64,000 nucleotides of DNA, from NCBI GenBank assembly GCA_964559125.1, contig CAZLGW010000011.1, positions 1 to 64,000 of the forward strand. Reading direction: 5' to 3'. Shown here one piece after another: positions 9,377 through 18,243 of this stretch. The notes under the pieces are model-generated. The model was not told where the DNA came from and made no database searches. It saw only the letters and a program-made list of their open reading frames with translations. The DNA comes from Ravibacter sp964559125. GTDB lineage: Bacteria; Bacteroidota; Bacteroidia; Cytophagales; Spirosomataceae. Each line of letters starts with the position of its first letter. Position 1 is the first letter of the stretch. Made by a program: the position numbers and the translations under genes.

Positions 9377-9685
9377 ATGGGAGCAAGGGATAACGAATAT
9401 CATTATGCAACCGTGGTTGAGGCGATCAATGAACTGAGGAAGAAAGGATATACCCACGATTTCAACCTGGAGATCAATTGCCTGATCTGCGGAGCCGGTA
9501 AATTTACTGATGAAGAGTTTGACGTCGAGGAGGTCTATCGATACGAAGGGATGAGCGATCCGGCAGATGAGGCGACCGTTTACGGGATTGCCTCCAAAAC
9601 GGGGATTAAGGGAATATTGGTAACGGGAAATGCGTCGGAGATAGACGCGAGATCGGTAAGTATTCTTAAAAAATTACATTACTAG
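9377..9685 (+). CDS. Small conserved Bacteroidota protein
   Basis: 102 residues, acidic, soluble, no signal peptide. It resembles a family of about 100-residue proteins in Bacteroidota that databases often label 'phosphoribosylpyrophosphate synthetase' although nothing here resembles the PRPP-binding loop of that enzyme. Shared traits are an N-terminal AINELRKKGYTHDFNL block, a CLICGAGKF stretch with two cysteines, YRYEGMSDPADEATVYGI and a C-terminal GILVTG. Function unknown. It sits four bases before nagA, so the two may be co-transcribed. Confidence 0.75.
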   Translation: MGARDNEYHYATVVEAINELRKKGYTHDFNLEINCLICGAGKFTDEEFDVEEVYRYEGMSDPADEATVYGIASKTGIKGILVTGNASEIDARSVSILKKLHY

Positions 9686-9689
9686 CTGT

Positions 9690-10808
9690 ATGTCTTTTGT
9701 TTTTGCCGGAAAGGTTTTTACCGCCGGAGCGATGCAGGAAAACTGCCTGATCGGTATAGAAGATGGGAAAGTTGTTTCCGTTACATTTCTGGAAGACAGT
9801 AGCCAGGCGCCGGACGAAGCCGTATCGTTTGATAACCTGGCTCCGGGCTTTATCGACATCCATATTAATGGTGGGCTGGAACATCATTTTACGCAAAATC
9901 CTACCGTTGAAACGCTTTGGGATATGCTATCGGCCAGCCGCGAAACAGGGACTCCGTTTATACTGCCTACCTGCGTCACCTCTCCGTGGGAGAATATCAG
10001 GGAGGTTGTCGCTTCTACCAGGAGCTTTATGAATGAGTTTCCCGACGCCGGGATATTGGGATTACATCTTGAAGGTCCTTTCATTAACCCTAAAAAGAGA
10101 GGCGCCCACATAGAATCTTTTATTCTGAACCCTGCAGACGAACTGCTGCAGTTTCTGAAGGAGGAGGCACAGGAGGTGATCATGATGCTGACGCTGGCAC
10201 CCGAGTTCTTTACCCCAGATCAACTGAGTGACCTGAGTAGCTCGGGTATCATCCTCTCGGCGGGTCATTCCAATGCCACTTTTGCCGAGGCAAGACGGGC
10301 TTTTGGGAGCGGAGTTAATTTGTGTACCCATTTGTTTAACGCTATGTCAGGATTCGGGCATAGGGAGCCGGGGCTTGTAGGAGCGGTCTTCGAGTCGGAA
10401 AATGTATATGCGCCCATTATCCTGGACGGTATCCATTGTGATTATGCCGCTGCACGCATAGCTTATCGCCAGAAAGGAGAGAAGCTTCTGCTGATCTCGG
10501 ACGCATTGTTCCTGGGACGGCAGAAAACCCGGTTTCAGTGGGGAGAATTTGATGCTACGCTCAAGGGAGACCGGTATATCAATTCGGAAGGTAACCTGGC
10601 AGGAGGAGCTATCTCCCTTCCGGAAGCTGTAGTAAACGCAGTGCGTGAAGTAGGGGTTCCGTTGGCAGAAGCTGTTGAGATGGTAACTCTGCGGCCCGCA
10701 GCAGCGCTCGGTCTGCAGGATAAGCTTGGCAAGGTAGCGGCAGGGTATCCTGCAGTTTTTACAGTATTTTCTGATGATCTGGCCTCGTTCAGGAGTGTGT
10801 CATTTTAG
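9690..10808 (+). CDS. nagA: N-acetylglucosamine-6-phosphate deacetylase
   Basis: Amidohydrolase-superfamily enzyme removing acetate from GlcNAc-6-phosphate in amino sugar catabolism and cell wall recycling. 372 residues. Visible family blocks are APGFIDIHINGG near 55, LHLEGPFINPKKRGAH (metal-binding Glu near 128), SAGHSNAT (His near 192), CTHLFNAMSG (His near 213) and LISDALF with the catalytic Asp near 271. No nagB or transporter is adjacent. ATG at 9690. Confidence 0.95.
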   Translation: MSFVFAGKVFTAGAMQENCLIGIEDGKVVSVTFLEDSSQAPDEAVSFDNLAPGFIDIHINGGLEHHFTQNPTVETLWDMLSASRETGTPFILPTCVTSPWENIREVVASTRSFMNEFPDAGILGLHLEGPFINPKKRGAHIESFILNPADELLQFLKEEAQEVIMMLTLAPEFFTPDQLSDLSSSGIILSAGHSNATFAEARRAFGSGVNLCTHLFNAMSGFGHREPGLVGAVFESENVYAPIILDGIHCDYAAARIAYRQKGEKLLLISDALFLGRQKTRFQWGEFDATLKGDRYINSEGNLAGGAISLPEAVVNAVREVGVPLAEAVEMVTLRPAAALGLQDKLGKVAAGYPAVFTVFSDDLASFRSVSF

Positions 10809-10827
10809 ACATATTCCTGAAACGGAC

Positions 10828-10843
10828 CTCCCTCAGAGGGGAG
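10828..10843 (+). terminator. Weak hairpin after nagA
   Basis: A five-base stem (CTCCC/GGGAG) with a six-base loop lies 20 bases after the nagA stop, followed by an AT-rich stretch without a solid T run. It may end nagA transcription. The rest of the 230-base gap to 11041 is AT-rich and shows nothing else I can name. Confidence 0.25.
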
Positions 10844-11040
10844 ATAACTGGTGTTAATTTTAACAAGATTAGATAAGAGGACTAGTATTTTTCAGCAATA
10901 CTTTGAAACTTTGCCTGTTTTAGTTGTGTTTCACCTGAAATAGTATCATTCCAAGAATTCTGAAAAGCTCTCTCTTGAACAAATCACAGGTATTTCAAAC
11001 AATAGCCGAAGTTCATAAAAGGATTAATCCGTTTTAAGCT

Positions 11041-11928
11041 ATGAAGTTAACTCCAATAGAAAAACGTAGCGGGCTGACGCGCGAAGAATTCATCGCTGAA
11101 TATCTTAAACCGAAGCGTCCAGTCGTTTTCACTGACCTGGTCAAGGACTGGCCGGCTGTTCAGAAATGGACATTCGATTGGCTCCGTGAGACACACGGGA
11201 ATATAGAAGTGCCGTTGTATGACAAGCACATCCACGATCCGGACAAATATTTCCAGCCGGCGAGGGTAATGTCGTTTGGTGAATACCTGACCCTGATCGA
11301 GCAGGGGCCGGTAGATCTGCGGATGTTTCTTTTTGATATTTTTAAGAAAGCGCCCGAGCTGGCAGATGATATACGTTTTCCGACCATTATGGACGGCTTT
11401 CTGAAAGGATACAAATATGTCTTTTTCGGCGGAGAGGGATCTATCACGGGATTGCACTATGATATGGATTGCTCCAACGTATTCCTGACTCAGTTTCAGA
11501 CCAGGAAGGAGGTGATACTTTATGCTCCCGATCAGGGGCCGCGCCTTTACCAGCTTCCGTTTACTGTGATGAGCAAGGTCGATCCTATTAATCCTGATTA
11601 TGATAAATATCCGGCCATGAAGGGCCTGCATGGCTATCACACCATCCTCAACCACGGAGAAACTATTTTTATCCCGTCGCTTTGGTGGCACTATATCCGT
11701 TACGTCGACGGCGGTTTCAGCCTGGCGCTGAGGGCAAACGATTCGCCGCTTACCTTTATGCGGGGCGCTTTCAACCTGGTACGCCACAAATTCGTAGATC
11801 AGGGCATGACCTGGGCGCTCGGGAAAAAGTGGCATAACTGGAAGCACGGCAAAGCCGCCGAAAACGCGCAACGGGCGATTGAAGAAGACCGCCGCATGGG
11901 AAAGAATGTGGATGAGGTAGCGGTATAG
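11041..11928 (+). CDS. JmjC/cupin-like Fe(II) dioxygenase-type protein
   Basis: 295 residues resembling the cupin-like (cupin_8/JmjC) group that includes factor-inhibiting-HIF type hydroxylases. The iron-binding facial triad is complete: H139-Y-D141 in GLHYDMDCS and H217 in IPSLWWHYIRY. A lysine (K156, in TRKEVILYAP) sits where these enzymes bind 2-oxoglutarate. This predicts an Fe(II)/2-oxoglutarate hydroxylase acting on a protein side chain or another substrate, unknown. It is a single-gene unit convergent with the iron-related block starting at 11940. ATG at 11041. Confidence 0.82.
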   Translation: MKLTPIEKRSGLTREEFIAEYLKPKRPVVFTDLVKDWPAVQKWTFDWLRETHGNIEVPLYDKHIHDPDKYFQPARVMSFGEYLTLIEQGPVDLRMFLFDIFKKAPELADDIRFPTIMDGFLKGYKYVFFGGEGSITGLHYDMDCSNVFLTQFQTRKEVILYAPDQGPRLYQLPFTVMSKVDPINPDYDKYPAMKGLHGYHTILNHGETIFIPSLWWHYIRYVDGGFSLALRANDSPLTFMRGAFNLVRHKFVDQGMTWALGKKWHNWKHGKAAENAQRAIEEDRRMGKNVDEVAV

Positions 11929-11939
11929 TTTTTTCAGGG

Positions 11940-13268
11940 TCAGTCAGTAATCCAGTCCTTGTGGTGCCAGCCGGCTTTCTGCACAGCGAGATCGGTATCC
12001 GGGTCGATCAGCAGTCTACTGGATTTCCCGTTGAGGCTCACATAGCAGCTTGCCCTGATCTCGGTATCGCCGATACCCGATTCGAGGTAAAAGGCATGTA
12101 AGTAATGAGCAAACTGCAGGATCATGTCGGGCTGGAAGCTCATCTGCTGAACCTGGCGCGGGGTCAGGAATCCGGAAGGGTTTACAAGGAACTCTTTCCC
12201 TGTTTCCTTTACCCTGACGAGATATTCAACAGTACCGTTTTTTTCCATCAGCATGATACGCCATGAAAAGCGGAAACCCTGCTCATGCCAGAGCGGGTTG
12301 CCCGGATATAGCCATGCCCTGAGCGGCATCAGCGCCTGGAATAGGAAGAAGAAAGCCGCCAAACCCTTCACTGTTACCGCGGGCGCCTGTTCTGTTACGA
12401 TCGGCTGAAAACGCGGGCCGGGGAACAGGAGTGTCATGACCCTTCTATGCCAGTCTGCCGGGAAAAAGATAAGAGTAAAGACGCACATGAACCAGGGAAA
12501 CATCCCGATCGGGAACAGCAGCGCGGTGAAGACATGGAACAGGGCGACAACAGGATAAATCCAGTGTCTCGTTTTACCGGAATATAGAAGAAAGGGAGCA
12601 GACAGGTCGAAAATCATTGCCAGCCAGCTCGTTGCGCAGGCAGTAAAGGGCTGGGCCAGCAGGCTGCCGATTACCGGCAGGTGAGCATTTGCCGAAAGCC
12701 ATATTTTAAGCGGCTGGGCAAGGAACAGCCAGTCGCTTCCAATTTTTGCGATACCACCAAAAAAATAGACCGACCCGATCTGTATCTTCAGGAGGGAACT
12801 TGAGAAAGCTCCTGTTTTCCCTGCAGGCCGTTGTCTCCTTTTGTAAAGACAATCGAGTGACGCAACGGCATTCATGGGCATGAACGACATCAGGAACGAC
12901 AGCAGGCTGATCAGGTAATAGTGATTAAGGTAGACCGTTTTATCCCAGAGCTCGGTGTAGGTGAAGAGCAGGAAAAAAAGTACGATGGCCGTCCTGAAAA
13001 AGAGTCCCAGCATAATAAGTATCGCCAGGAGCAGCAGAATATAATAAATGCCGTTAAGAAAAGGTTGTGGAGGAGGAGAGGCCCAGGAAAAGCCGTAATA
13101 GGAAAAAAAGAAAGCAGGTGTTTCGTAGAAGTCGGAAATCCAGCCTTTCAGGATGAACCGGGTGAGCGCGATGCTCATCAGAAGGCCGAAAGCGAAACGG
13201 AAAAAGGCCAGTGAATAAATGCTATTCCCTTTCGATGTCTCCAAAATCAACTGTTTTGAAGGGATCAA
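11940..13268 (-). CDS. HTTM / vitamin K-dependent carboxylase-like membrane protein
   Basis: 442 residues: an N-terminal region with multiple hydrophobic helices (about 20-325) and a soluble C-terminal part. The block WHEQGFRFSWRIMLMEKNG after LRAWLYPG closely resembles the segment following the membrane domain in vitamin-K-dependent gamma-carboxylases, so it belongs to the HTTM/VKGC-related family. Carboxylase activity is not established for such bacterial proteins and I cannot verify the catalytic lysine. It is the last gene of the iron block. The start is uncertain: TTG at 13268 overlaps the ATPase gene by 47 bases, and later in-frame TTG codons at 13250 and 13244 would reduce the overlap. 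Confidence 0.8.
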   Translation of the reverse strand: MIPSKQLILETSKGNSIYSLAFFRFAFGLLMSIALTRFILKGWISDFYETPAFFFSYYGFSWASPPPQPFLNGIYYILLLLAILIMLGLFFRTAIVLFFLLFTYTELWDKTVYLNHYYLISLLSFLMSFMPMNAVASLDCLYKRRQRPAGKTGAFSSSLLKIQIGSVYFFGGIAKIGSDWLFLAQPLKIWLSANAHLPVIGSLLAQPFTACATSWLAMIFDLSAPFLLYSGKTRHWIYPVVALFHVFTALLFPIGMFPWFMCVFTLIFFPADWHRRVMTLLFPGPRFQPIVTEQAPAVTVKGLAAFFFLFQALMPLRAWLYPGNPLWHEQGFRFSWRIMLMEKNGTVEYLVRVKETGKEFLVNPSGFLTPRQVQQMSFQPDMILQFAHYLHAFYLESGIGDTEIRASCYVSLNGKSSRLLIDPDTDLAVQKAGWHHKDWITD

Positions 13269-14295
13269 TACTAAACCGCAAGCGTATTCCGGGCGGATAG
13301 ACGGTGTCGGTATGAAGGATCAACAGCGCTTTTTCCCCACCTTTTTCCGCGCTTAAAACTATTCTCACGTAGTCGCCCAGGAAAGTTGAATTTTCAACTT
13401 TTCCTTCAAGTATGTTGTCCTGCAGGTGAACGGCTTCTTTCAGAATCCTGATGTGTTCGGGCCTGCAGAACAGCCAGGGCTTTCCTACGCGCTCTGCATC
13501 AGGTATTGCAGTGATACTGCCGAAAGCCGTCTGCAGGCCGGAAGTTGCCTCGGAGTAAGCGATGCAACTGTATTTGCCGAACAGATGAGCTACGTAGCCG
13601 CTCACCGGTTTTTTGTAGATGGTCTCAGGGGTGTCCATCTGCAAAAGCCTGCCTTGATGAATCACCGCGACTTTATCCGCCATACTCAGGGCGTCGCGCG
13701 TGTGGTGCGTTACCAGTATCGTGGTAATACCGGTTGCCTTTACTATTTTCCTGAGATCTTCCCGTACCCGCTCATGCAGAACGGTATCGAGGTTGCTGAA
13801 AGGCTCATCTAGCAGGAGAATACTGGGTTTGGGTGCAAGAGCCCGTGCCAGCGCTACCCTTTGCTGCTGTCCGCCTGAAAGCTGGTGGGGATATTTGCCG
13901 AGATCTTCGTCCAGCCCCGTAAGCGCAAGTGTTTCCTCGATGATCTTTTGTTTCTCCGCGGCGCTTTTCCCCTTCAGCCCGAAGCCTACATTGGCAGCGA
14001 TGGTCATATGGGGGAACAGGGCATAATCCTGAAACACCATCCCGATATTCCGCTGGTAGGCAGGAACCGCCTTTTTGCCTTCGGAAATAACATTGCCCGA
14101 CAATACGAGCAGGCCTTCGTCAGGATGCTCTAAACCTGCGATCGTTCTCAGCAGGGTGGTTTTCCCCGAACCGCTTTCCCCTACAAGAGCGAGTATGTGG
14201 CCTTTCTCTACTTCCAGGGAGACATTGTCAACAGCTTTGCAAGCCGATCCGGGGTAGGTCTTTGAAATATTCCGCAATTCTAAAACAGGAAGCAT
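13222..14295 (-). CDS. Fe(III)-type ABC transporter ATP-binding protein
   Basis: 357 residues. Walker A GESGSGKT (38-45), signature LSGGQQQR, Walker B ILLLDEPFSNLD and the H-loop LVTHHTRDALSMAD are all present, followed by a C-terminal TOBE-like domain of about 110 residues. This length and order match FbpC/PotA-type importers. It energises the permease encoded one base upstream, forming an FbpABC-like importer with the binding protein at 15947. ATG at 14295. Confidence 0.93.
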   Translation of the reverse strand: MLPVLELRNISKTYPGSACKAVDNVSLEVEKGHILALVGESGSGKTTLLRTIAGLEHPDEGLLVLSGNVISEGKKAVPAYQRNIGMVFQDYALFPHMTIAANVGFGLKGKSAAEKQKIIEETLALTGLDEDLGKYPHQLSGGQQQRVALARALAPKPSILLLDEPFSNLDTVLHERVREDLRKIVKATGITTILVTHHTRDALSMADKVAVIHQGRLLQMDTPETIYKKPVSGYVAHLFGKYSCIAYSEATSGLQTAFGSITAIPDAERVGKPWLFCRPEHIRILKEAVHLQDNILEGKVENSTFLGDYVRIVLSAEKGGEKALLILHTDTVYPPGIRLRFSIDPFKTVDFGDIERE

Positions 14296-14296
14296 G

Positions 14297-15916
14297 CTAA
14301 GTGTCGTTTCTGATGATTCTGTTGAGCAAAATAATGGGCAGTATACCGGTCAGGATGACGATCAGTGAAGCGTTGGCCGACTCGGCGATCTGTTCGTTGG
14401 TTGCCATATCGAAAGCTTTCGTAGCCAGCGTATGGAAGTTGAAAGGACGGAGGATCAGTGTGAGCGGCAGCTCTTTTATCACATCTACGAAAACCAGGAG
14501 CAGACCTGCGGATATGCTTTTTCGGATCAACGGCAGATCTACGCGCCATAAGGTTTGCCATGAGTTATAACCAAGGGTCCTGGCAGCATCGTTGACATCC
14601 TGGCCGGTTTTCTGGAAACCACCGTCGATCGCGTTGTACCCTACTGCCATAAAGCGGACCGCGTAAGCAAAGATAAGCATGAACAGGCCCGAAGAAAGCA
14701 GAAGCGGGCCCGGCTGACCACTGATACGGAGCAGCCATTTATCGAAACCGATCACCGGGGCCATAATCCCCACTGCTATGACCGCACCGGGGATCGCGTA
14801 TCCCAGCGATGCGATGCGCGTCACGTACCGCATCCTGTAAATTCCCGAAACTCTCACTGTATAAAGCAGTATAACTGCAAGGACAACGATGAGCAGGGAC
14901 GAAAGTGAAGCCAGCAGAAAACTCTTGACCACGATAAGACCGAAAGTATGATCGAGTACCTTGTGAGCGGTTTTGACGGCCCAGTATACCAATTGTCCGA
15001 AAGGAAGTACGAAGGCGATGCCGGCAACCAAAGCGCAAAAAACTAAAACCGACCATTTCCCCGCACCGCTGAGGGGGAGCCTTACCGGCGGGGTTGACCG
15101 CCCGCTTTTGGAGGCCCATCTTTTGTTGCCTCTCTGGTAGTACTCCGCCCAGAGCAGCAACAGGACGATGAGGGTCAGTATCGATGCCAGTTTGATCGCG
15201 CTGTCGAGGTCGCCCAAGGTAAGCCAGGCCCTGAAAATGCCGGTTGTGAAAGTATTGAGGCCAAAGTACTTGACGGTGCCGTAATCATTGAGGACTTCCA
15301 TAGATGCCAGTGCGATCCCACCTGCTATCGCAGGCCTGGCCATCGGCAGCGCAACGGAAAAGAAGGTGCGCCAGGGACTGCTGCCCAGCAACGCTGCCGC
15401 TTCCTGTACTTCCTTAGAGCTCGAAAGGAAAGAGGTGCGGGCGAAGAGATAAACGTAAGGGAATAGGGTAATGCTGAAGATGAAAACTCCGCCGGGCAGG
15501 TTCATCAGGTCTATGAGCGGTCCGGAGAGCTGCCATCCGGCCGTATTCCGGAGGAAGCTATGGATCGGACCGGTGTATTCGAGAAGACCGATGTAGCTGT
15601 AAGCCATCATATAGGAGGGAAAGGCCATCGGGAGAATGAGCAGCCACTCCATATATTTCCTCCCCGGAAACTCATAAGAAGACATGATCCAGGCGGCGCT
15701 CGTCCCGATCAGGAAGGTGCAGATCGCGACACCGCCCAAAAGGAACAGGGTATCTTTCAGGTAGCTGTCGACAATTTTAGGAGCTACGAGCTGCCACTGA
15801 TCGCTGGCGGAGGTAACCAGGTGCGTCAGCAGCGTGAATACCGGCATGCAGACCAGGATCAACAGAACCGTTGCAGCCACTATCCAGCCGTTCCACCAGA
15901 TGTATCTCTTCTTCAA
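14297..15916 (-). CDS. Fe(III)-type ABC transporter permease (two-domain)
   Basis: 539 residues forming two fused copies of the inner-membrane permease domain, the FbpB/ThiP-type architecture. Each half holds an EAA-like loop for contact with the ATPase: EAAALLGSSPWRTFFSVALP in the first half and DAARTLGYNSWQTLWRVDLP in the second. The only start codon available is TTG at 15916, since the frame upstream reaches a stop without an ATG or GTG. It lies 30 bases after the binding-protein gene and one base before the ATPase gene. Confidence 0.93.
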   Translation of the reverse strand: MKKRYIWWNGWIVAATVLLILVCMPVFTLLTHLVTSASDQWQLVAPKIVDSYLKDTLFLLGGVAICTFLIGTSAAWIMSSYEFPGRKYMEWLLILPMAFPSYMMAYSYIGLLEYTGPIHSFLRNTAGWQLSGPLIDLMNLPGGVFIFSITLFPYVYLFARTSFLSSSKEVQEAAALLGSSPWRTFFSVALPMARPAIAGGIALASMEVLNDYGTVKYFGLNTFTTGIFRAWLTLGDLDSAIKLASILTLIVLLLLWAEYYQRGNKRWASKSGRSTPPVRLPLSGAGKWSVLVFCALVAGIAFVLPFGQLVYWAVKTAHKVLDHTFGLIVVKSFLLASLSSLLIVVLAVILLYTVRVSGIYRMRYVTRIASLGYAIPGAVIAVGIMAPVIGFDKWLLRISGQPGPLLLSSGLFMLIFAYAVRFMAVGYNAIDGGFQKTGQDVNDAARTLGYNSWQTLWRVDLPLIRKSISAGLLLVFVDVIKELPLTLILRPFNFHTLATKAFDMATNEQIAESANASLIVILTGILPIILLNRIIRNDT

Positions 15917-15946
15917 TATTTTATTGGTTTTACAGGAAGCTTACTG

Positions 15947-16975
15947 CTATTTCCACCCGGCACCTTCCATCAGGAGTACTGCTTTTTCATTGTTGCGACC
16001 GATGAGCGAAATGCTGGCAGTGTCTTTTTTGAAATCGCCCCAGCTCTGCAGGAGCCCGGGAAACGGAATGACAGGATTGGCAGGATATTCATAGTTCGTT
16101 CCGGCAAATACTTCCTGCGCCTGCTCACCTGAAAGAAACTCGAGGAACCTGACGGCATTTTCCTTGTTGGGGGCATGCCGGGTTACGCCTGCAGCGCTGA
16201 TATTGATATGGGTACCGCGGTTTTCCTGGTTCGGGAACACCAGCGTAATACCTTCGGCAGCTTTCTTCTCTTCCTCGTTCTCGCTATGAAGCATCAGGCC
16301 GATGTAATAGCTGTTAACAATAGCAATGTCGCCTTCGCCCGCCGCAATGGCTTTCACCTGGTCGCGGTCGTTGCCCTTGGGCGACCGGGCAAAATTCGTG
16401 ACCAGTCCCTGAGCCCATCCGGCCGTTTTTTCTTCACCGTTTGCAAGGATCATGGAGGCGGTCAGCGACTGGTTATAAACATGCTCCGATGATCGGACGA
16501 GGATCTTGCCTTTCCATTTCGGGTCGGCGAGGTCCTCGTAATTGAGAATCTGCCCGGCAGGTACGCGGTCTTTGGAGTGAACGATAATGCGCGCCCGGTA
16601 GGTCATACCATACCAGTGACCGGACGGCTCGCGGAATTGCCCGGGAATATTCCGGTCAAGAATTTCGGATTGAACCGGCTGTAAAAGTCCTTTGTCCATA
16701 GCACGGTTAAGCCTGCCGCCGTCGACAGTAATAAGGATATCAGCCGGTGAGTTAGAGCCTTCACTTTCAAGCCGCTGGATCAGCTCGTCGGCATTGGCAT
16801 TGATCACGTTGACCTTGATGCCGGTTTCATCAGTGAATTTTTTGTACAGTTCGTTATCGGCCTCGTAGTGACGGTGAGTGTACACATTCACAACCTGTTC
16901 GTCTTTATTACCGCCGCAGGCCAGAAAAATTACGCCTGTAAAGAGTATCAGGGCAATTGAGCGTAGTGTTAACAT
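15947..16975 (-). CDS. Fe(III)-binding periplasmic lipoprotein (FutA/FbpA-like)
   Basis: 342 residues. The signal peptide ends in a lipobox FLAC with Cys20, so it is a membrane-anchored binding protein. VNVYTHRHYEAD directly after it is the N-terminal block of FutA/IdiA-type ferric-binding proteins (Tyr/His ligands), and NSYYIGLM supplies the tyrosine pair that binds Fe(III) in this family. ADILITVDGGRL is another family block. It delivers ferric iron to the permease encoded next. ATG at 16975. Confidence 0.9.
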   Translation of the reverse strand: MLTLRSIALILFTGVIFLACGGNKDEQVVNVYTHRHYEADNELYKKFTDETGIKVNVINANADELIQRLESEGSNSPADILITVDGGRLNRAMDKGLLQPVQSEILDRNIPGQFREPSGHWYGMTYRARIIVHSKDRVPAGQILNYEDLADPKWKGKILVRSSEHVYNQSLTASMILANGEEKTAGWAQGLVTNFARSPKGNDRDQVKAIAAGEGDIAIVNSYYIGLMLHSENEEEKKAAEGITLVFPNQENRGTHINISAAGVTRHAPNKENAVRFLEFLSGEQAQEVFAGTNYEYPANPVIPFPGLLQSWGDFKKDTASISLIGRNNEKAVLLMEGAGWK

Positions 16976-17016
16976 ATCGCAGATAAATTAGTTTTCAGAT
17001 AAAATTTTTAAGCAGG

Positions 17017-18138
17017 TTAATCCCCATCATTATCGCTAAAGGTAAGAATAATGCCGAGGTGGTTGACCACATCGACCCCGATCAGTACCTGGAGCTTTTT
17101 CAGCGAGTTGTAAAGCTCTCTTACCTTTTCGGTCTCCTGCGTTATTGCCGCATCCAAAGGTAGGCTGATCGATTCTGAAACCCGGTCTATTTCGGTAAAC
17201 TGGTCGGCGATAGCCTGGCTGAGCAGTTTATCTTCATACCTGGCATTCAATTGATCAAGAAGTGCGGAAAGGCCGGCTACCTTCTCATTGCCAAAGCATT
17301 TCTGTACCCCTGTTATTTCATTTCTGAGCAGCGCCAGGGAAGTGCCGCTCAGCCGGCCTTCGACAGATGCAGGATCAGGATTCCCGCCGTTTCTCATACC
17401 GAGCGGTACGGCGAGCCTTTCGTCCTTGATGAGATTTACCTGGCTTATACACTTATTGACCAGGATGCTCAGCGAGCTTTTGATATCCCTTCCGTCGGCA
17501 TTGGTAAAAGAGGTGGCAAAGGGAGTATCCGTTCCTTTCCAGGCTTCCAGTATCTTGTCAGCCTGTTTTGCCAGGTTAGATGCCAGGGCTGAAAGGTACT
17601 CACGGCGTTTCTGAGACAAGGCAAAATCCCGAACGACAGAGTCACTGCCGGCGTTTTTATACAAAAGGTACTCTATCGCCTTTAACCCCTTCAGGCTGCT
17701 TCCTCTCGACTCGATATAGGCATCGTCTATAACGACTCCGGCACTAATGCTCTTTTCAATATTCGGATAGTGAACGCCCGGGTAATCAATAGCGCCGGAT
17801 AAAAAATGATCGTCTATGGGGCCGAAAGAATAGGTACCGGCAACTTTCCATGATAAGGCGGCGTTCTGCCACTGGCGACGGGCCACTTCCAGCGATGTTT
17901 TATCAGGTTTTCCGGCAAATACTTTTATGGCGTCAAGGAGCGAATCCGTGCGTCCGGCAAAATCTTCAAAAGCGGGAAGGATCACCTCTTCGGTAATACT
18001 ATCGAGTACGGCCCGCCTGTCGATGTTCCGGAGTTCTCTTTTGCTTTCCCCGCAGGAAGAAAGGAGAAGGCCGGCAACAAGTAAGATGCATAATGTCAGG
18101 CTCGTCCCGGAAATTCTATTTATAATTTTCATTTGCAT
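17017..18138 (-). CDS. Imelysin family lipoprotein with altered GxHxxE motif
   Basis: 373 residues; lipobox LLSSC after a hydrophobic signal. The body resembles imelysin/IrpA-like (peptidase M75) proteins linked to bacterial iron uptake: an N-terminal helical repeat with ARRQWQNAALSWK and FGPIDD, and a second repeat. The family signature GxHxxE appears as GLKAIE near 150, with Lys in place of His, whereas the other imelysin in this block has an intact GYHAIE. It follows the di-heme protein by about 150 bases containing two palindromes and precedes the iron binding protein by 41 bases. ATG at 18138; a second ATG two codons on is equally possible. Confidence 0.85.
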   Translation of the reverse strand: MQMKIINRISGTSLTLCILLVAGLLLSSCGESKRELRNIDRRAVLDSITEEVILPAFEDFAGRTDSLLDAIKVFAGKPDKTSLEVARRQWQNAALSWKVAGTYSFGPIDDHFLSGAIDYPGVHYPNIEKSISAGVVIDDAYIESRGSSLKGLKAIEYLLYKNAGSDSVVRDFALSQKRREYLSALASNLAKQADKILEAWKGTDTPFATSFTNADGRDIKSSLSILVNKCISQVNLIKDERLAVPLGMRNGGNPDPASVEGRLSGTSLALLRNEITGVQKCFGNEKVAGLSALLDQLNARYEDKLLSQAIADQFTEIDRVSESISLPLDAAITQETEKVRELYNSLKKLQVLIGVDVVNHLGIILTFSDNDGD

Positions 18139-18175
18139 AAAATTGGCAAATCGTTGATTTTCAATAGTTTAATTG

Positions 18176-18222
18176 GTAGCCACGAATACACGAATGTTTT
18201 CAATTCGTGTATTCGTGGCTAC
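18176..18222. repeat. Perfect 20-bp palindrome, dispersed copy 1
   Basis: The left arm 18176-18195 (GTAGCCACGAATACACGAAT) is the exact reverse complement of 18203-18222, with a seven-base loop. A second copy with the same core lies at 51693-51739 in an unrelated gap. It has no T tract, so it is either a transcript-stabilising or terminating hairpin or a mobile palindromic repeat of REP type. Confidence 0.8.
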
Positions 18223-18243
18223 TTCATGTTTCTGTTCTCAGCT

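Noticed and set aside
11047..11871. Long open frame (274 codons) antisense to the JmjC/cupin-like gene
   Set aside because: Its product has no domain and the sense frame has a complete, motif-bearing protein; it is a shadow.
13222..13268. Possible frameshift between the HTTM gene and the ATPase gene because of their overlap
   Set aside because: The two frames encode complete unrelated domains; the overlap is explained by an uncertain TTG start of the HTTM gene.
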